A stretch of 55,021 nt of DNA from assembly GCA_902797855.1 (NCBI GenBank), contig CADBUI010000013.1:1-55021 (forward strand), read 5' to 3'. The stretch's first letter is position 1. Each line of letters opens with the position of its first letter. Under the pieces are notes generated by a model. It made no database searches and had not been told where the DNA came from. It saw only the letters and a program-made list of their open reading frames with translations. Source of the stretch: an uncultured Erysipelotrichaceae bacterium. GTDB lineage: Bacteria; Bacillota_I; Bacilli_A; RFN20; CAG-826. Shown here in pieces: positions 16,634 to 24,713 of the stretch. The position numbers were made by a program, and so were the translations under genes.

Positions 16634-18280
16634 ATGGCATCCGATGAAGTAATCATCAGCTTAAGTAATGTAGTTAAAGGCTTCGGCGACTTTCATGCAG
16701 TCGACGGCATTTCTCTTGACATTAAGCGCGGTCAATTTGTGACCATTTTAGGCCCGTCTGGTTGCGGCAAAACAACCACCTTACGCATGATTGGAGGTTT
16801 TGAACTTCCAACAAGTGGGACGATTTTATTAAATGGAAAAGATATCACTCTTCTTCCACCTTATAAGCGTCCAATTAATACCGTTTTCCAACGTTACGCA
16901 TTATTTCCACATTTAGATGTATTTGATAACGTTGCCTTCGGATTAAAGCTTAAGAAAGTCCCATCGCATGAAGTAGAAGGAATTGATAAAGCCTCTATTA
17001 GGGAAAATAAGAAATATATCAGAGCTCTTAAAAGAGAGTTAAAGACAGCAGAAAACAAAGCTGAAATCGAATCTAAGATTAACGAACTCATCTCTAAGAA
17101 TGAAGAACTTTCTCACACAGTTACTAAAGTAACTAAGTATCGTAAATATACTCGTGCAGAGATTGATGAACTCGTGAGTAAAGCTCTTACTGTTGTGGAT
17201 CTTGATGAACTAGAAAATAGAGACATCACAACTCTTTCTGGTGGTCAACAACAACGTGTCGCAATTGCTAGATGTATCGTTAATAAACCAGAGATTCTCC
17301 TTCTTGATGAACCTTTAGGCGCTCTTGACTTAAAGATGAGAAAAGATATGCAGATCGAACTTAAAGAAATGCATAAGAAACTTGGTATCACCTTTATTTA
17401 TGTTACCCATGACCAAGAAGAAGCTCTCACTATGAGTGACGTCATTGTCGTTATGAAAGATGGTGTCATCCAACAAGTTGGAACACCAATTGATATCTAT
17501 AATGAACCAGTCAACGCTTTCGTTGCAGACTTCATTGGTGAATCCAATATCTATAACGCTTCTATGGAAGGTAAACTCCAAGTCAGATTTCTTGGACACA
17601 CCTTTAAATGTGTTGATGATTTTGAAAAAGGTGAACGTGTCGATGTTGTTGTTCGTCCTGAAGACGTTATTCTTCTCCCAAGCGGAAAAGGAGATGTTGA
17701 AGGCGAAATCGTCGGCAAAGTCTTTAAAGGTGTTCACTATGAATACATCATCATGGTTGGTAAAAACGAACTCATCGCTAAATCAACTAAAGATATGCCA
17801 GAAGGTAAAGTATCTTTCTCAATTGAACCAGATGGCATTCATATTATGAAAAAACAAAAGATTGAGAATTTATTCACCAATCTTGAAGTTTATAAAGATG
17901 ACACAATTGATATTTCGGTTGGAAACTTTGATGTTGATTTAACTCAACTTATCAAAGGTAGCAAACTTGATGAAGAAGGTTATATCGTCTCTCCAAATGG
18001 AAAGAAATATGACTTCACAGGTGCTCGTGTCTCCGCTGAAATCGCTTTAGATAAAATTGAAATTTCTGATGATACCTCAAAAGGTCAACTTACAGGTACC
18101 ATCGTCTCTAACATTTATGTTGGAGACCATTATCAGGTCACAATTAGAACAGAAGATGATGAATTCTTCGTTTTAGAAACACCTGATACATGGAACGAAA
18201 ATGATGTTGTCGGCATCAATATTAATAAGGAAGATATTAAACTTCGTCTTAAAGGAGACGTAGGGGAATATGAAATTTAA
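16634..18280 (+). CDS. potA: Spermidine/putrescine ABC transporter ATPase PotA with central insertion
   Basis: This ATPase drives polyamine import. Walker A GPSGCGKTT lies at 40-48, the Q-loop at 86 (VFQRYALFPHL), the signature LSGGQ at 201-205, Walker B ILLLDEP at 221-227, and the H-loop in YVTHDQEEALT. Between Q-loop and signature, residues about 108-177 form a charged, probably coiled-coil insertion not found in E. coli PotA; Mollicutes PotA proteins also carry insertions. Two TOBE-like beta regions follow (about 300-385 and 440-548), making 548 residues against about 380 usual. The ATG at 16634 is chosen because GGAGG is 8 bases upstream. It is first in the potABCD operon. Confidence 0.93.
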   Translation: MASDEVIISLSNVVKGFGDFHAVDGISLDIKRGQFVTILGPSGCGKTTTLRMIGGFELPTSGTILLNGKDITLLPPYKRPINTVFQRYALFPHLDVFDNVAFGLKLKKVPSHEVEGIDKASIRENKKYIRALKRELKTAENKAEIESKINELISKNEELSHTVTKVTKYRKYTRAEIDELVSKALTVVDLDELENRDITTLSGGQQQRVAIARCIVNKPEILLLDEPLGALDLKMRKDMQIELKEMHKKLGITFIYVTHDQEEALTMSDVIVVMKDGVIQQVGTPIDIYNEPVNAFVADFIGESNIYNASMEGKLQVRFLGHTFKCVDDFEKGERVDVVVRPEDVILLPSGKGDVEGEIVGKVFKGVHYEYIIMVGKNELIAKSTKDMPEGKVSFSIEPDGIHIMKKQKIENLFTNLEVYKDDTIDISVGNFDVDLTQLIKGSKLDEEGYIVSPNGKKYDFTGARVSAEIALDKIEISDDTSKGQLTGTIVSNIYVGDHYQVTIRTEDDEFFVLETPDTWNENDVVGININKEDIKLRLKGDVGEYEI

Positions 18281-19067
18281 CTTTAAAAGAAAATATCTCA
18301 CAATCCCATATATCATTTTCTTAGCGTTATTTATTATCATTCCAATTCTCTTAATCCTCTATTACGCATTTAGCGACGCTAGTGGAGCATTATCGTGGAA
18401 TTCAATGATTAAATTCTTTACCTCTCCGACAAAACTTAACGCGATAGTTATAAGCTTTTTTATCGCCATTCAAACAACACTTCTTTGTCTTCTTATTGGC
18501 TATCCTCTAGCTTATTTCCTCGCTGATAAAAAGATTAATAAAAACGCTGTCATGATAATGTTATTTATCATGCCAATGTGGATTAACTTCGTTTTAAGAA
18601 CTTGGGCAACTAGAGAAGTTTTAACTTGGTTCTCTTTAGGTGGAGCAGATAAACCATATACCGCAACATTAATTGGTATGGTCTATAACTATCTCCCATT
18701 CGCAATTCTTCCACTTTATACAACAATGATTAAACTTGATCATTCTCAAATGGAAGCCGCAAGTGACTTAGGTGCTTCTCCAATTCAAGTCTTTATTAAA
18801 AACGTTATTCCTCAATCTCTCCCAGGAATTATTAGTGCAATAACAATGACTCTTGTTCCAGTTATGTCATCATATGTTATTAGTAGCACACTTTCCGAAG
18901 GAAAGATTACTTTAATTGGAGACTCAATTTATCTAAACTTCTCCAACAATCAATGGAACGATGGTTCATTTATGGCTGTTCTATTACTCATCTTAGTATT
19001 TTTCTCAATGTTACTTACGAAAGATGAAAAGAACGCTGCTGAAAGTAGAGGTGGTGGATTATGGTAA
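18270..19067 (+). CDS. potB: Spermidine/putrescine ABC transporter permease PotB
   Basis: The 265-residue permease has six predicted membrane segments and the EAA loop EAASDLGASPIQVFIKNVIPQSLPG (given here only to mark residues about 168-192), which docks on PotA. It overlaps the end of potA by 11 bases and the start of potC by 7. TAGGGG stands just upstream of the start. Length and motif fit the PotB/PotH group. Confidence 0.92.
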   Translation: MKFNFKRKYLTIPYIIFLALFIIIPILLILYYAFSDASGALSWNSMIKFFTSPTKLNAIVISFFIAIQTTLLCLLIGYPLAYFLADKKINKNAVMIMLFIMPMWINFVLRTWATREVLTWFSLGGADKPYTATLIGMVYNYLPFAILPLYTTMIKLDHSQMEAASDLGASPIQVFIKNVIPQSLPGIISAITMTLVPVMSSYVISSTLSEGKITLIGDSIYLNFSNNQWNDGSFMAVLLLILVFFSMLLTKDEKNAAESRGGGLW

Positions 19068-19912
19068 AGAAAATTCTTGCTAATTCATACATCTACTTAA
19101 TTCTTCTATTAATGTATCTACCGATACTACTCATCATCGTTTTCTCTTTCTCAAGCGCAACCGTTATCGGTCATGACTTTGGTGATTTCTCTTGGATTTG
19201 GTATCAAAAACTATTCTCTGAAGAATCACTTAAAGTATGGCAAGCTCTTGGTAATACCTTAATTATCGCTGTTACTTCATCAGTTGTTGCAGTTGTCTTA
19301 GGTACTATTGGTGCTATCGGTGCTCATAACTTAAAAAGAAAGAGCAAAAAAGTAGTGGAAGTCATCACTCAAATTCCAGTCGTGAATGCTGAAATTGTTA
19401 TGGCTTTATCCTTAACAGTTATGTTTGTCTTTTTGCAAAGCAAGATTTTTGGAGGAGCGAAACTATTCTCATTCTGGACACTTCTTATCGGACACGTCGT
19501 CCTCTCTCTTCCATTTGTCTATCTTTCAGTTAAACCAAAATTACAACAAATGGATCCTAACTTATATGAAGCCGCTCTTGATTTAGGTGCAAACCCAAAT
19601 GTTGCACTTTGGAAGGTTATTATTCCACAAATCATGCCAGGCATTTTTAGTGGATTCCTTCTTGCTATCACTTTATCTCTTGATGATTTTATCATCACTG
19701 CCTTTACAAGAGGCCCAGGTTTACTAAGTGGAGATAGCGATATTGAAACTCTTTCAACCTACATTCAAGCTGCTATTCATAAAAAAGCTATTCCAGGTTC
19801 AACTAGAGCCCTTACAACTTTAATATTTGTAACTGTTCTCTTAATTGTTATTGGAGTAGTTATCTATCAAAATATGCGCGCTAAAAACGGCAAGAAAAGG
19901 AGGGAAGCATAA
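19061..19912 (+). CDS. potC: Spermidine/putrescine ABC transporter permease PotC
   Basis: The 283-residue second permease has six membrane segments, with the EAA loop YEAALDLGANPNVALWKVIIP near residues 165-185 and the PotC-type stretch LSLDDFIITAFTRGPG. It pairs with PotB to form the channel. The start overlaps the potB stop and the end overlaps the potD ATG by one base, so all four genes are coupled in translation. Confidence 0.92.
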   Translation: MVKKILANSYIYLILLLMYLPILLIIVFSFSSATVIGHDFGDFSWIWYQKLFSEESLKVWQALGNTLIIAVTSSVVAVVLGTIGAIGAHNLKRKSKKVVEVITQIPVVNAEIVMALSLTVMFVFLQSKIFGGAKLFSFWTLLIGHVVLSLPFVYLSVKPKLQQMDPNLYEAALDLGANPNVALWKVIIPQIMPGIFSGFLLAITLSLDDFIITAFTRGPGLLSGDSDIETLSTYIQAAIHKKAIPGSTRALTTLIFVTVLLIVIGVVIYQNMRAKNGKKRREA

Positions 19913-21525
19913 TGAAAATTAGAACTTTATTATTTACTTTATCTATCTCTTCTTTAGCCGCTATCGCAGCGTCTCTTCCTCTTCCAGTTGATGCATTAGA
20001 AGCAAAAGCCGAAGGATTTGAATCAGTGGAAGCAATGCATAAATATTACGCTAGTGAAACTATTCAACTTTCAGTTAAAAACTGTGAAGACTATATTTAT
20101 CTAGACGATGAAGATCCGGAAAATGACCTAGTAAGACAATTCGAGAGATATATGAAGGAAAAAGGTCATAATGTTCAGGTTGTTTATTCAACTTATGACA
20201 CTAACGAAAACCTCTTCAACGATTTAAAAACTGGTAAGGCTAATTATGACATCATCATGCCAAGTGACTACATGATTCAAAAGATGATTAACGAAGGCAT
20301 GCTAGAAAAACTTAATCCAGAAATCACAATGCAAAACGTTGAAGACTACCTCTCCCCATACTTAAAAGGTGTCTTTAACGATATTAAAGCTGCGAATGGT
20401 GAATCTATTTCTGAATACGCTCGTCCATATATGTGGGGAACAGTTGGAATTATGTATTCCCCAAGCTACTACGCTGCAAAAGGAATGAGTGAAGAAAAGA
20501 TTCACGAAGATTTCCAAAGCTACGATGTTTTATATAATCCAGATTATAAATCTTCAATTTCAATTAAAGATTCAGTTCGTGATTTATACGCGATTGGTGT
20601 TGTTCATATTGAAGAACATAAGCGTCAAATCACTGAACTACAAGAAAAACTTCATTCTGGAGAATTGGACGCTGATACATATAACAAAACCATCAATGAA
20701 ATCTTTAATAGATGTGATGATGATACCTTAAGAGCAGTCCAAGCTGATTTAATTGAAATGAAAAATAATTCATTTGGATTTGAAGTTGACTCTGGTAAAA
20801 ACGATATGGTCACCGGTATGATTGGTGGAAATATCGCTTGGAGTGGTGATGCTGTCTATGCGATTGATACAGCGCTTGAAGACTATAATGTCACCTTAAA
20901 ATTCTCCATTCCAACTGTGAACACTGCTTCAAATATTTGGTTTGATGGATTATGTATTCCAAAATGGAGCAATAATCAACCAAATGAACATATTGACATC
21001 GCTCAAGAATTTATCGATTTCTTATATATTCCTGAAAAAGCTGCGATGAATATGGATTATATTGGATACACTCCTGGTGCAGCTGGGGATGATATCCTTA
21101 ACCTAGTTCAATCATATTATGATGTTAGATATGATGAAGAAACTGGTGAAATCGGTGATGGTAGTGGCCTTGTTGAAGGAGAAGACTATGTCTTATATGA
21201 CTTATCATACTTCTTCGAAGGCACAGTTGAAGATGAATCTCAAACTATCATCTGGGCAGATCCAGAATCTGCTGAAGGAGCGTTACGTGCTCAATATCCT
21301 GCTAAAGAAGATCTCCCATATCTAGCAGTTATGAGAGACTTCGGAGACCGCAATCTCGCTGTCCTTGATATGTGGGAAAACGTTAAAACCTCTCCAATTC
21401 CTGTTTGGCTTACAGTAATTCTTATTGCTGAAGTTAGTATAGGTGTTGGTCTAGCTATCTATTTTGGTGTTGCAAAATTCACTAAAAAGAAACTTAGAAA
21501 AGCTCGTCGAGGAGAGACGAAATAA
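19912..21525 (+). CDS. potD: Polyamine-binding protein PotD with C-terminal membrane anchor
   Basis: The 537-residue solute-binding protein has an N-terminal signal segment (1-28) without a lipobox Cys. The PotD fold includes YDIIMPSDYMIQKM, MWGTVGIMYSP and GNIAWSGDAVYAI, the last two shaping the polyamine site in the family. A Lys/Glu-rich insertion sits near residues 236-270 (HKRQITELQEKL). A membrane helix at about 498-518 is followed by a basic tail KKKLRKARR. So the protein is probably held by its C-terminus with the binding domain outside, rather than by a lipid. Normal PotD has about 350 residues. It is the last gene of the pot operon. Confidence 0.9.
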   Translation: MKIRTLLFTLSISSLAAIAASLPLPVDALEAKAEGFESVEAMHKYYASETIQLSVKNCEDYIYLDDEDPENDLVRQFERYMKEKGHNVQVVYSTYDTNENLFNDLKTGKANYDIIMPSDYMIQKMINEGMLEKLNPEITMQNVEDYLSPYLKGVFNDIKAANGESISEYARPYMWGTVGIMYSPSYYAAKGMSEEKIHEDFQSYDVLYNPDYKSSISIKDSVRDLYAIGVVHIEEHKRQITELQEKLHSGELDADTYNKTINEIFNRCDDDTLRAVQADLIEMKNNSFGFEVDSGKNDMVTGMIGGNIAWSGDAVYAIDTALEDYNVTLKFSIPTVNTASNIWFDGLCIPKWSNNQPNEHIDIAQEFIDFLYIPEKAAMNMDYIGYTPGAAGDDILNLVQSYYDVRYDEETGEIGDGSGLVEGEDYVLYDLSYFFEGTVEDESQTIIWADPESAEGALRAQYPAKEDLPYLAVMRDFGDRNLAVLDMWENVKTSPIPVWLTVILIAEVSIGVGLAIYFGVAKFTKKKLRKARRGETK

Positions 21526-21540
21526 TAACTAATATTCTAC

Positions 21541-21569
21541 TTGTTAAGAATATTCAGTAATGATATAAT
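21541..21569 (+). promoter_or_regulatory. Promoter of the tRNA cluster
   Basis: -35 TTGTTA (21541-21546), 17-base spacer, -10 TATAAT (21564-21569). The tRNA-Cys gene begins 13 bases after the -10. Confidence 0.8.
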
Positions 21570-21581
21570 TTCACTCGCTGT

Positions 21582-21656
21582 GGTTCCGTAGCCAAGTGGC
21601 TAAGGCAATTGACTGCAACTCAATGACCGTCAGTTCAACTCTGACCGGAACCTCCA
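21582..21656 (+). tRNA. tRNA-Cys (GCA)
   Basis: The acceptor stem GGTTCCG/CGGAACC closes, the anticodon GCA lies at 21615-21617, the discriminator is T, and CCA is encoded. Confidence 0.95.
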
Positions 21657-21669
21657 GCGAAGAAATCTC

Positions 21670-21699
21670 TTGATAAATGCTTAAAAATAAGCATAATAT
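21670..21699 (+). promoter_or_regulatory. Possible second promoter before tRNA-Arg, with hairpin
   Basis: TTGATA (21670-21675), an 18-base spacer and TAATAT (21694-21699). The spacer contains a perfect hairpin, ATGCTTA-aaaa-TAAGCAT (21677-21694), which could instead be a processing signal in a shared tRNA precursor. Confidence 0.4.
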
Positions 21700-21721
21700 A
21701 TAGAGGTTATTACCTAACCTT

Positions 21722-21798
21722 GCGCTTGTAGCTCAATTGGATAGAGTATCAGACTACGAATCTGAGGGTTGCATGTTCGATTCATGTCAAGCGCGCCA
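21722..21798 (+). tRNA. tRNA-Arg (ACG)
   Basis: The acceptor stem GCGCTTG/CAAGCGC closes, the anticodon ACG is at 21756-21758, and CCA is encoded. A34 would be read as inosine after TadA editing. Confidence 0.95.
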
Positions 21799-21808
21799 TT
21801 ATAACTGT

Positions 21809-21885
21809 CGGGATGTAGCGTAGCTTGGTATCGCGTCTCATTTGGGATGAGAAGGTCGCAGGTTCAAATCCTGTCATCCCGACCA
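21809..21885 (+). tRNA. tRNA-Pro (TGG)
   Basis: The acceptor stem CGGGATG/CATCCCG closes, the anticodon TGG is at 21843-21845, and CCA is encoded. Confidence 0.95.
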
Positions 21886-21889
21886 TTAA

Positions 21890-21965
21890 GGGGTTATAGC
21901 TCAGCTGGGAGAGCGCCTGATTTGCATTCAGGAGGTCGTGGGTTCGATCCCCATTAACTCCACCA
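21890..21965 (+). tRNA. tRNA-Ala (TGC)
   Basis: The acceptor stem GGGGTTA/TAACTCC has one G-U pair (third position), the anticodon loop is TT-TGC-AT, and CCA is encoded. Confidence 0.95.
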
Positions 21966-21972
21966 TTTATTT

Positions 21973-22049
21973 GGCTGGGTAGCTCAGTTGGTCAGAGCAG
22001 TCGGCTCATACCCGGCGTGTCGAGGGTTCAAATCCCCCCTCAGCTACCA
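21973..22049 (+). tRNA. tRNA-Met (CAT), elongator type
   Basis: The acceptor stem GGCTGGG/CTCAGCT closes with two G-U pairs. The anticodon loop CT-CAT-AC with stem GTCGG/CCGGC resembles elongator tRNA-Met of Bacilli (GGTTCATACCCG-like). Ile2 is less likely. CCA is encoded. Confidence 0.85.
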
Positions 22050-22061
22050 ATAACAAAAAGT

Positions 22062-22097
22062 CGGCATTTTGTAGAATATACAGGATGTCGTTTTTTT
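22062..22097 (+). terminator. Terminator of the tRNA cluster
   Basis: CGGCAT (22062-22067) pairs with ATGTCG (22085-22090) with one G-U pair, followed by seven T. Confidence 0.7.
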
Positions 22098-22124
22098 ATA
22101 AAAATAAACTATGTTGACTAAGGT

Positions 22125-22151
22125 AAAAAAAAGCGCTCATTGAAGAGCGAC
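22125..22151 (-). terminator. Terminator of the small minus-strand gene pair
   Basis: On the minus strand, a CGCTC/GAGCG stem (22134-22138 with 22145-22149) is followed by a run of eight T. Confidence 0.7.
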
Positions 22152-22159
22152 TTATTTTG

Positions 22160-22402
22160 TTAATTGTCATATAGACTTAATTCAGTTACTGTCTTAACAG
22201 CAATTTTAAAGAGTTCTTTCTCTTCTTTAGTAAGCCCTTTTACTCCAACATATTCGTTTTCGATATTGGCTGCGTATTCGCCAATTTCATCGATGTTATC
22301 ATCATTTAATTCGTTGAGTCCCAATGTGGGAAGAATGGTGCTTTCAATAAAAGCAATAACATCATCTGATAATTCGTATTCTTTTTCTAAATTTATTTTC
22401 AT
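22160..22402 (-). CDS. Small acidic protein of unknown function
   Basis: The 80-residue, Glu/Asp-rich and probably helical protein has no signal or membrane segment. Its ribosome-binding site (AAAGGAAAG, 7-10 bases before the ATG) lies inside the last codons of the upstream basic gene, one base away, so the two are co-expressed. The acidic/basic pairing resembles toxin-antitoxin modules or a small protein with its partner, but I recognise neither family. A terminator follows. The gene is probably real because of this ribosome-binding site and the codon use. Confidence 0.6.
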   Translation of the reverse strand: MKINLEKEYELSDDVIAFIESTILPTLGLNELNDDNIDEIGEYAANIENEYVGVKGLTKEEKELFKIAVKTVTELSLYDN

Positions 22403-22403
22403 T

Positions 22404-22625
22404 TTATTTCTTTCCTTTCAAAAATTTGTTCATTAGTTTAGTGTGGTATTTCCAAGTTGTATTTATATTCTTTGTTCTTGGGTTTATTGCTAAAGCGATC
22501 TTGTTTCTAGAATATCTGATGTAAGATGGTTTACCTCTTCTATTATATTTTATAGCAGTGGTGTGCAATGGTTTATGTCTTAAATTATACCTTAAAGCAG
22601 ATTTTGTTATACATCTAGATCTCAT
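22404..22625 (-). CDS. Small basic protein of unknown function
   Basis: This 73-residue protein is rich in Arg, Lys, Tyr and Asn (RYNLRHKPLHTTAIKYNRRG), with no membrane segment. It is likely to bind nucleic acid, judging by charge only. It comes directly before the acidic 80-residue gene. No clear Shine-Dalgarno sequence precedes the ATG. TTAACA and TATAAG spaced about 10 bases apart upstream give only a weak promoter. It may be a toxin or an RNA-binding partner of the acidic protein; this is a guess from layout. Confidence 0.5.
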   Translation of the reverse strand: MRSRCITKSALRYNLRHKPLHTTAIKYNRRGKPSYIRYSRNKIALAINPRTKNINTTWKYHTKLMNKFLKGKK

Positions 22626-22715
22626 TTATTAAGTGAATTATTAACCTTATATAAGCGCTTGTTAATTTTTCCATTTTAAAGTAACATTTTTTTAGAATGA
22701 TTAAGGTTTCATTTT

Positions 22716-24104
22716 ATGAAAAAGCACTTTAAATTATTTCTTTCTTTAACTATTTCATGCGTTATTTTATCTGGATGCGGAGAAACTCCAGTAGAAAATA
22801 TTCATGAACATGTATATGACAATCCTACTTATGTATGGTCGGATGACTTTTCAATATGTACTGCTACGAGGGTGTGTGTTGAAAATAATACTCATAAAGA
22901 AATTGAAACAGTTAATTCGGTTTATACAGTTATTTCTTCACCGACATGTGATAGTAATGGTTCAGGCGTATATACTGCAACATTTGTTAATCCTGCTTTC
23001 AAGAAACAAACATACGAGGTCACTATCGAAACGGCGCCTCATGAATATGGAGAAATAAGTTATACATGGTCTAGTGATTACTCAACTTGCACAGCAAAAA
23101 GAATATGTAACAATAATAGTTCTCATATTGAAACTGAAACAGCTGATTCTTCTTATAAAGTTATTTCACCTGCTACAATGGATTCCGAAGGTTTAGGGAG
23201 ATATACTGCCCAATTTAAAAACGCAGCTTTTGAACAGCAAAATCACGACATCGTTTTAGAAAAATTATATTATGGTAACTATCCACAAATAAGTTTAGAT
23301 GGTAATACTCTTACTTATGGATTATATCCTCAAAATAATGTTAATGATGAAACGTTATTATCATCTTTAAATGAATTATCAGCCACTGAATCTAATGGGT
23401 ATTATTTATATAATGACGTATATTATGCTAAATTAACGGCTAAACCAAATGATCCACAGGAAAAATTCGATAATGGTAATTCCATTGTTGAAGGAGAAAC
23501 ATATTGGTTTAAATGTGAGCCTATTACTTGGAATATATTATCAAAAAATAATGATGAATATTATCTTCTTTCAAGTGTTTTAATAGATAACCATTGTTAT
23601 ACTTCAGAATACGATAGATTGCTTGATGGTTACTATATACCAAATAATGATTTCGAATATAGCGATATAAGATCATGGCTTAATAACGAATTCTTTAATT
23701 CAGCTTTTGCCTTAAATAATTCGTATATTCAACTCGTAACTGTCGATACTCCTCGTGCCCCAGAACCTGCTGACTTCACCGAACAATTTCATCAAAGCAC
23801 GCAAAATAAAGTATATTTGCCAAGTTATTATGATTATTTAAATACATCATACAATTTTCCTGATTCTACTGAGCCAACAATAATAAGATGTTGTAAAACA
23901 ACTGATTGGACAAGAGCAAATGGTGCATTTAGTTGGTCTACAGAAGACGAATACAAAAATTGCGGAAGTTATTTGACACGCTCACCTTATACTAATCACA
24001 ACAGTTTTGTTTATGAAGTTGACGTGAATGGCGGTCTATATGAAACTAGAAGTCTAAAGGCGAATCTTGGTGTACGACCAGCTATTACGATTAAATTATC
24101 TTAG
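22716..24104 (+). CDS. Lipoprotein with two N-terminal repeats and a DUF6273-type C-terminal domain
   Basis: The 462-residue protein has a lipobox ending at Cys21 (VILSGC). Two repeats of about 75 residues follow (about 28-105 and 106-180). Each has a WS.D.S.CTA.R.C core, an HxE/HKE segment and a GxGxYTAxFxNxAFxxQ end. The C-terminal part reads ITWNILSKNNDEYYLLS, SDIRSWLNNEFFNSAF, VYLPSYYDY, YLTRSP, and LGVRPAITIKL, the pattern of DUF6273 surface domains common in gut Firmicutes. Function is unknown. The protein should face outward. Related genes often occur in many copies per genome. Confidence 0.82.
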   Translation: MKKHFKLFLSLTISCVILSGCGETPVENIHEHVYDNPTYVWSDDFSICTATRVCVENNTHKEIETVNSVYTVISSPTCDSNGSGVYTATFVNPAFKKQTYEVTIETAPHEYGEISYTWSSDYSTCTAKRICNNNSSHIETETADSSYKVISPATMDSEGLGRYTAQFKNAAFEQQNHDIVLEKLYYGNYPQISLDGNTLTYGLYPQNNVNDETLLSSLNELSATESNGYYLYNDVYYAKLTAKPNDPQEKFDNGNSIVEGETYWFKCEPITWNILSKNNDEYYLLSSVLIDNHCYTSEYDRLLDGYYIPNNDFEYSDIRSWLNNEFFNSAFALNNSYIQLVTVDTPRAPEPADFTEQFHQSTQNKVYLPSYYDYLNTSYNFPDSTEPTIIRCCKTTDWTRANGAFSWSTEDEYKNCGSYLTRSPYTNHNSFVYEVDVNGGLYETRSLKANLGVRPAITIKLS

Positions 24105-24136
24105 TTTATAAAACAACAAATATAAGAAGGATTGTT

Positions 24137-24682
24137 ATGGATACATTAGAAACACTAAAAAAACGAAGATCGATACGAAAATTCAAATCTACACAAATAA
24201 AAGATGAAGAACTTAAAGCAGTTTTAGAAGCTGGAACATACGCTCCAACAGCGATGGGATTACAGTCTCCACTTATTGTTGCGGTGCAAAATCCAGAAGA
24301 TGTCATGAGATTAAACGAATTATCTTTAGAGGTTATGAACCGTGGAAGAGGTAATCCTAGAGGTGGTCTACCATATTATGGAGCGCCTACTATCATTATC
24401 ATCTTTGCCACTAAACGTGTTCCTGATCCATTACTTGGAATACTTGATGCTTCAGCAGTAACCACCAATATGCTTAATGCTGCCTATGCAGTAGGGCTAG
24501 GCTCCATCTGGATTAACCGTTCTAAAGAAATATTTGAAATGGATGAAGGAAAAGCTCTACTTAAAAAATGGGGCATTTTAGAAGAAGTGGTGGGGGTAGC
24601 CTCCATTGGACTAGGATACGCCGATATGGATAATCCAACTCCAATAAAAAGAAGAGAAGATTACTATAAAATTATTAAATAA
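24137..24682 (+). CDS. Nitroreductase family protein
   Basis: The 181-residue flavoprotein has the FMN motif RRSIRKFKSTQI at the N-terminus, APTAMGLQS near residues 36-44, and GSIWINRSKEIF and GVASIGLGYAD in the C-terminal half, all typical of the nitroreductase fold. It should use NAD(P)H to reduce nitro compounds or quinones; the natural substrate is unknown. AGAAGGA precedes the ATG. A terminator follows, so it stands alone or is read from the lipoprotein gene 32 bases upstream. Confidence 0.92.
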   Translation: MDTLETLKKRRSIRKFKSTQIKDEELKAVLEAGTYAPTAMGLQSPLIVAVQNPEDVMRLNELSLEVMNRGRGNPRGGLPYYGAPTIIIIFATKRVPDPLLGILDASAVTTNMLNAAYAVGLGSIWINRSKEIFEMDEGKALLKKWGILEEVVGVASIGLGYADMDNPTPIKRREDYYKIIK

Positions 24683-24689
24683 TTATCTA

Positions 24690-24713
24690 AAAGATCGCGA
24701 TGCGGTCTTTTTT
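24690..24713. terminator. Terminator between nitroreductase and convergent membrane gene
   Basis: AAAGATCGC (24690-24698) pairs with GCGGTCTTT (24702-24710) with one G-U pair, followed by T-run. Confidence 0.85.

Noticed and set aside
21582-22049. Integration site or mobile element next to the tRNA cluster
   Set aside because: No integrase, no direct repeat of a tRNA 3' end and no composition break were seen in the window.
22642-22655. cre-like sequence TATAAGCGCTTGTT
   Set aside because: It has the CG core but misses the conserved G at position 2 and the C near the end, so it fails the consensus.
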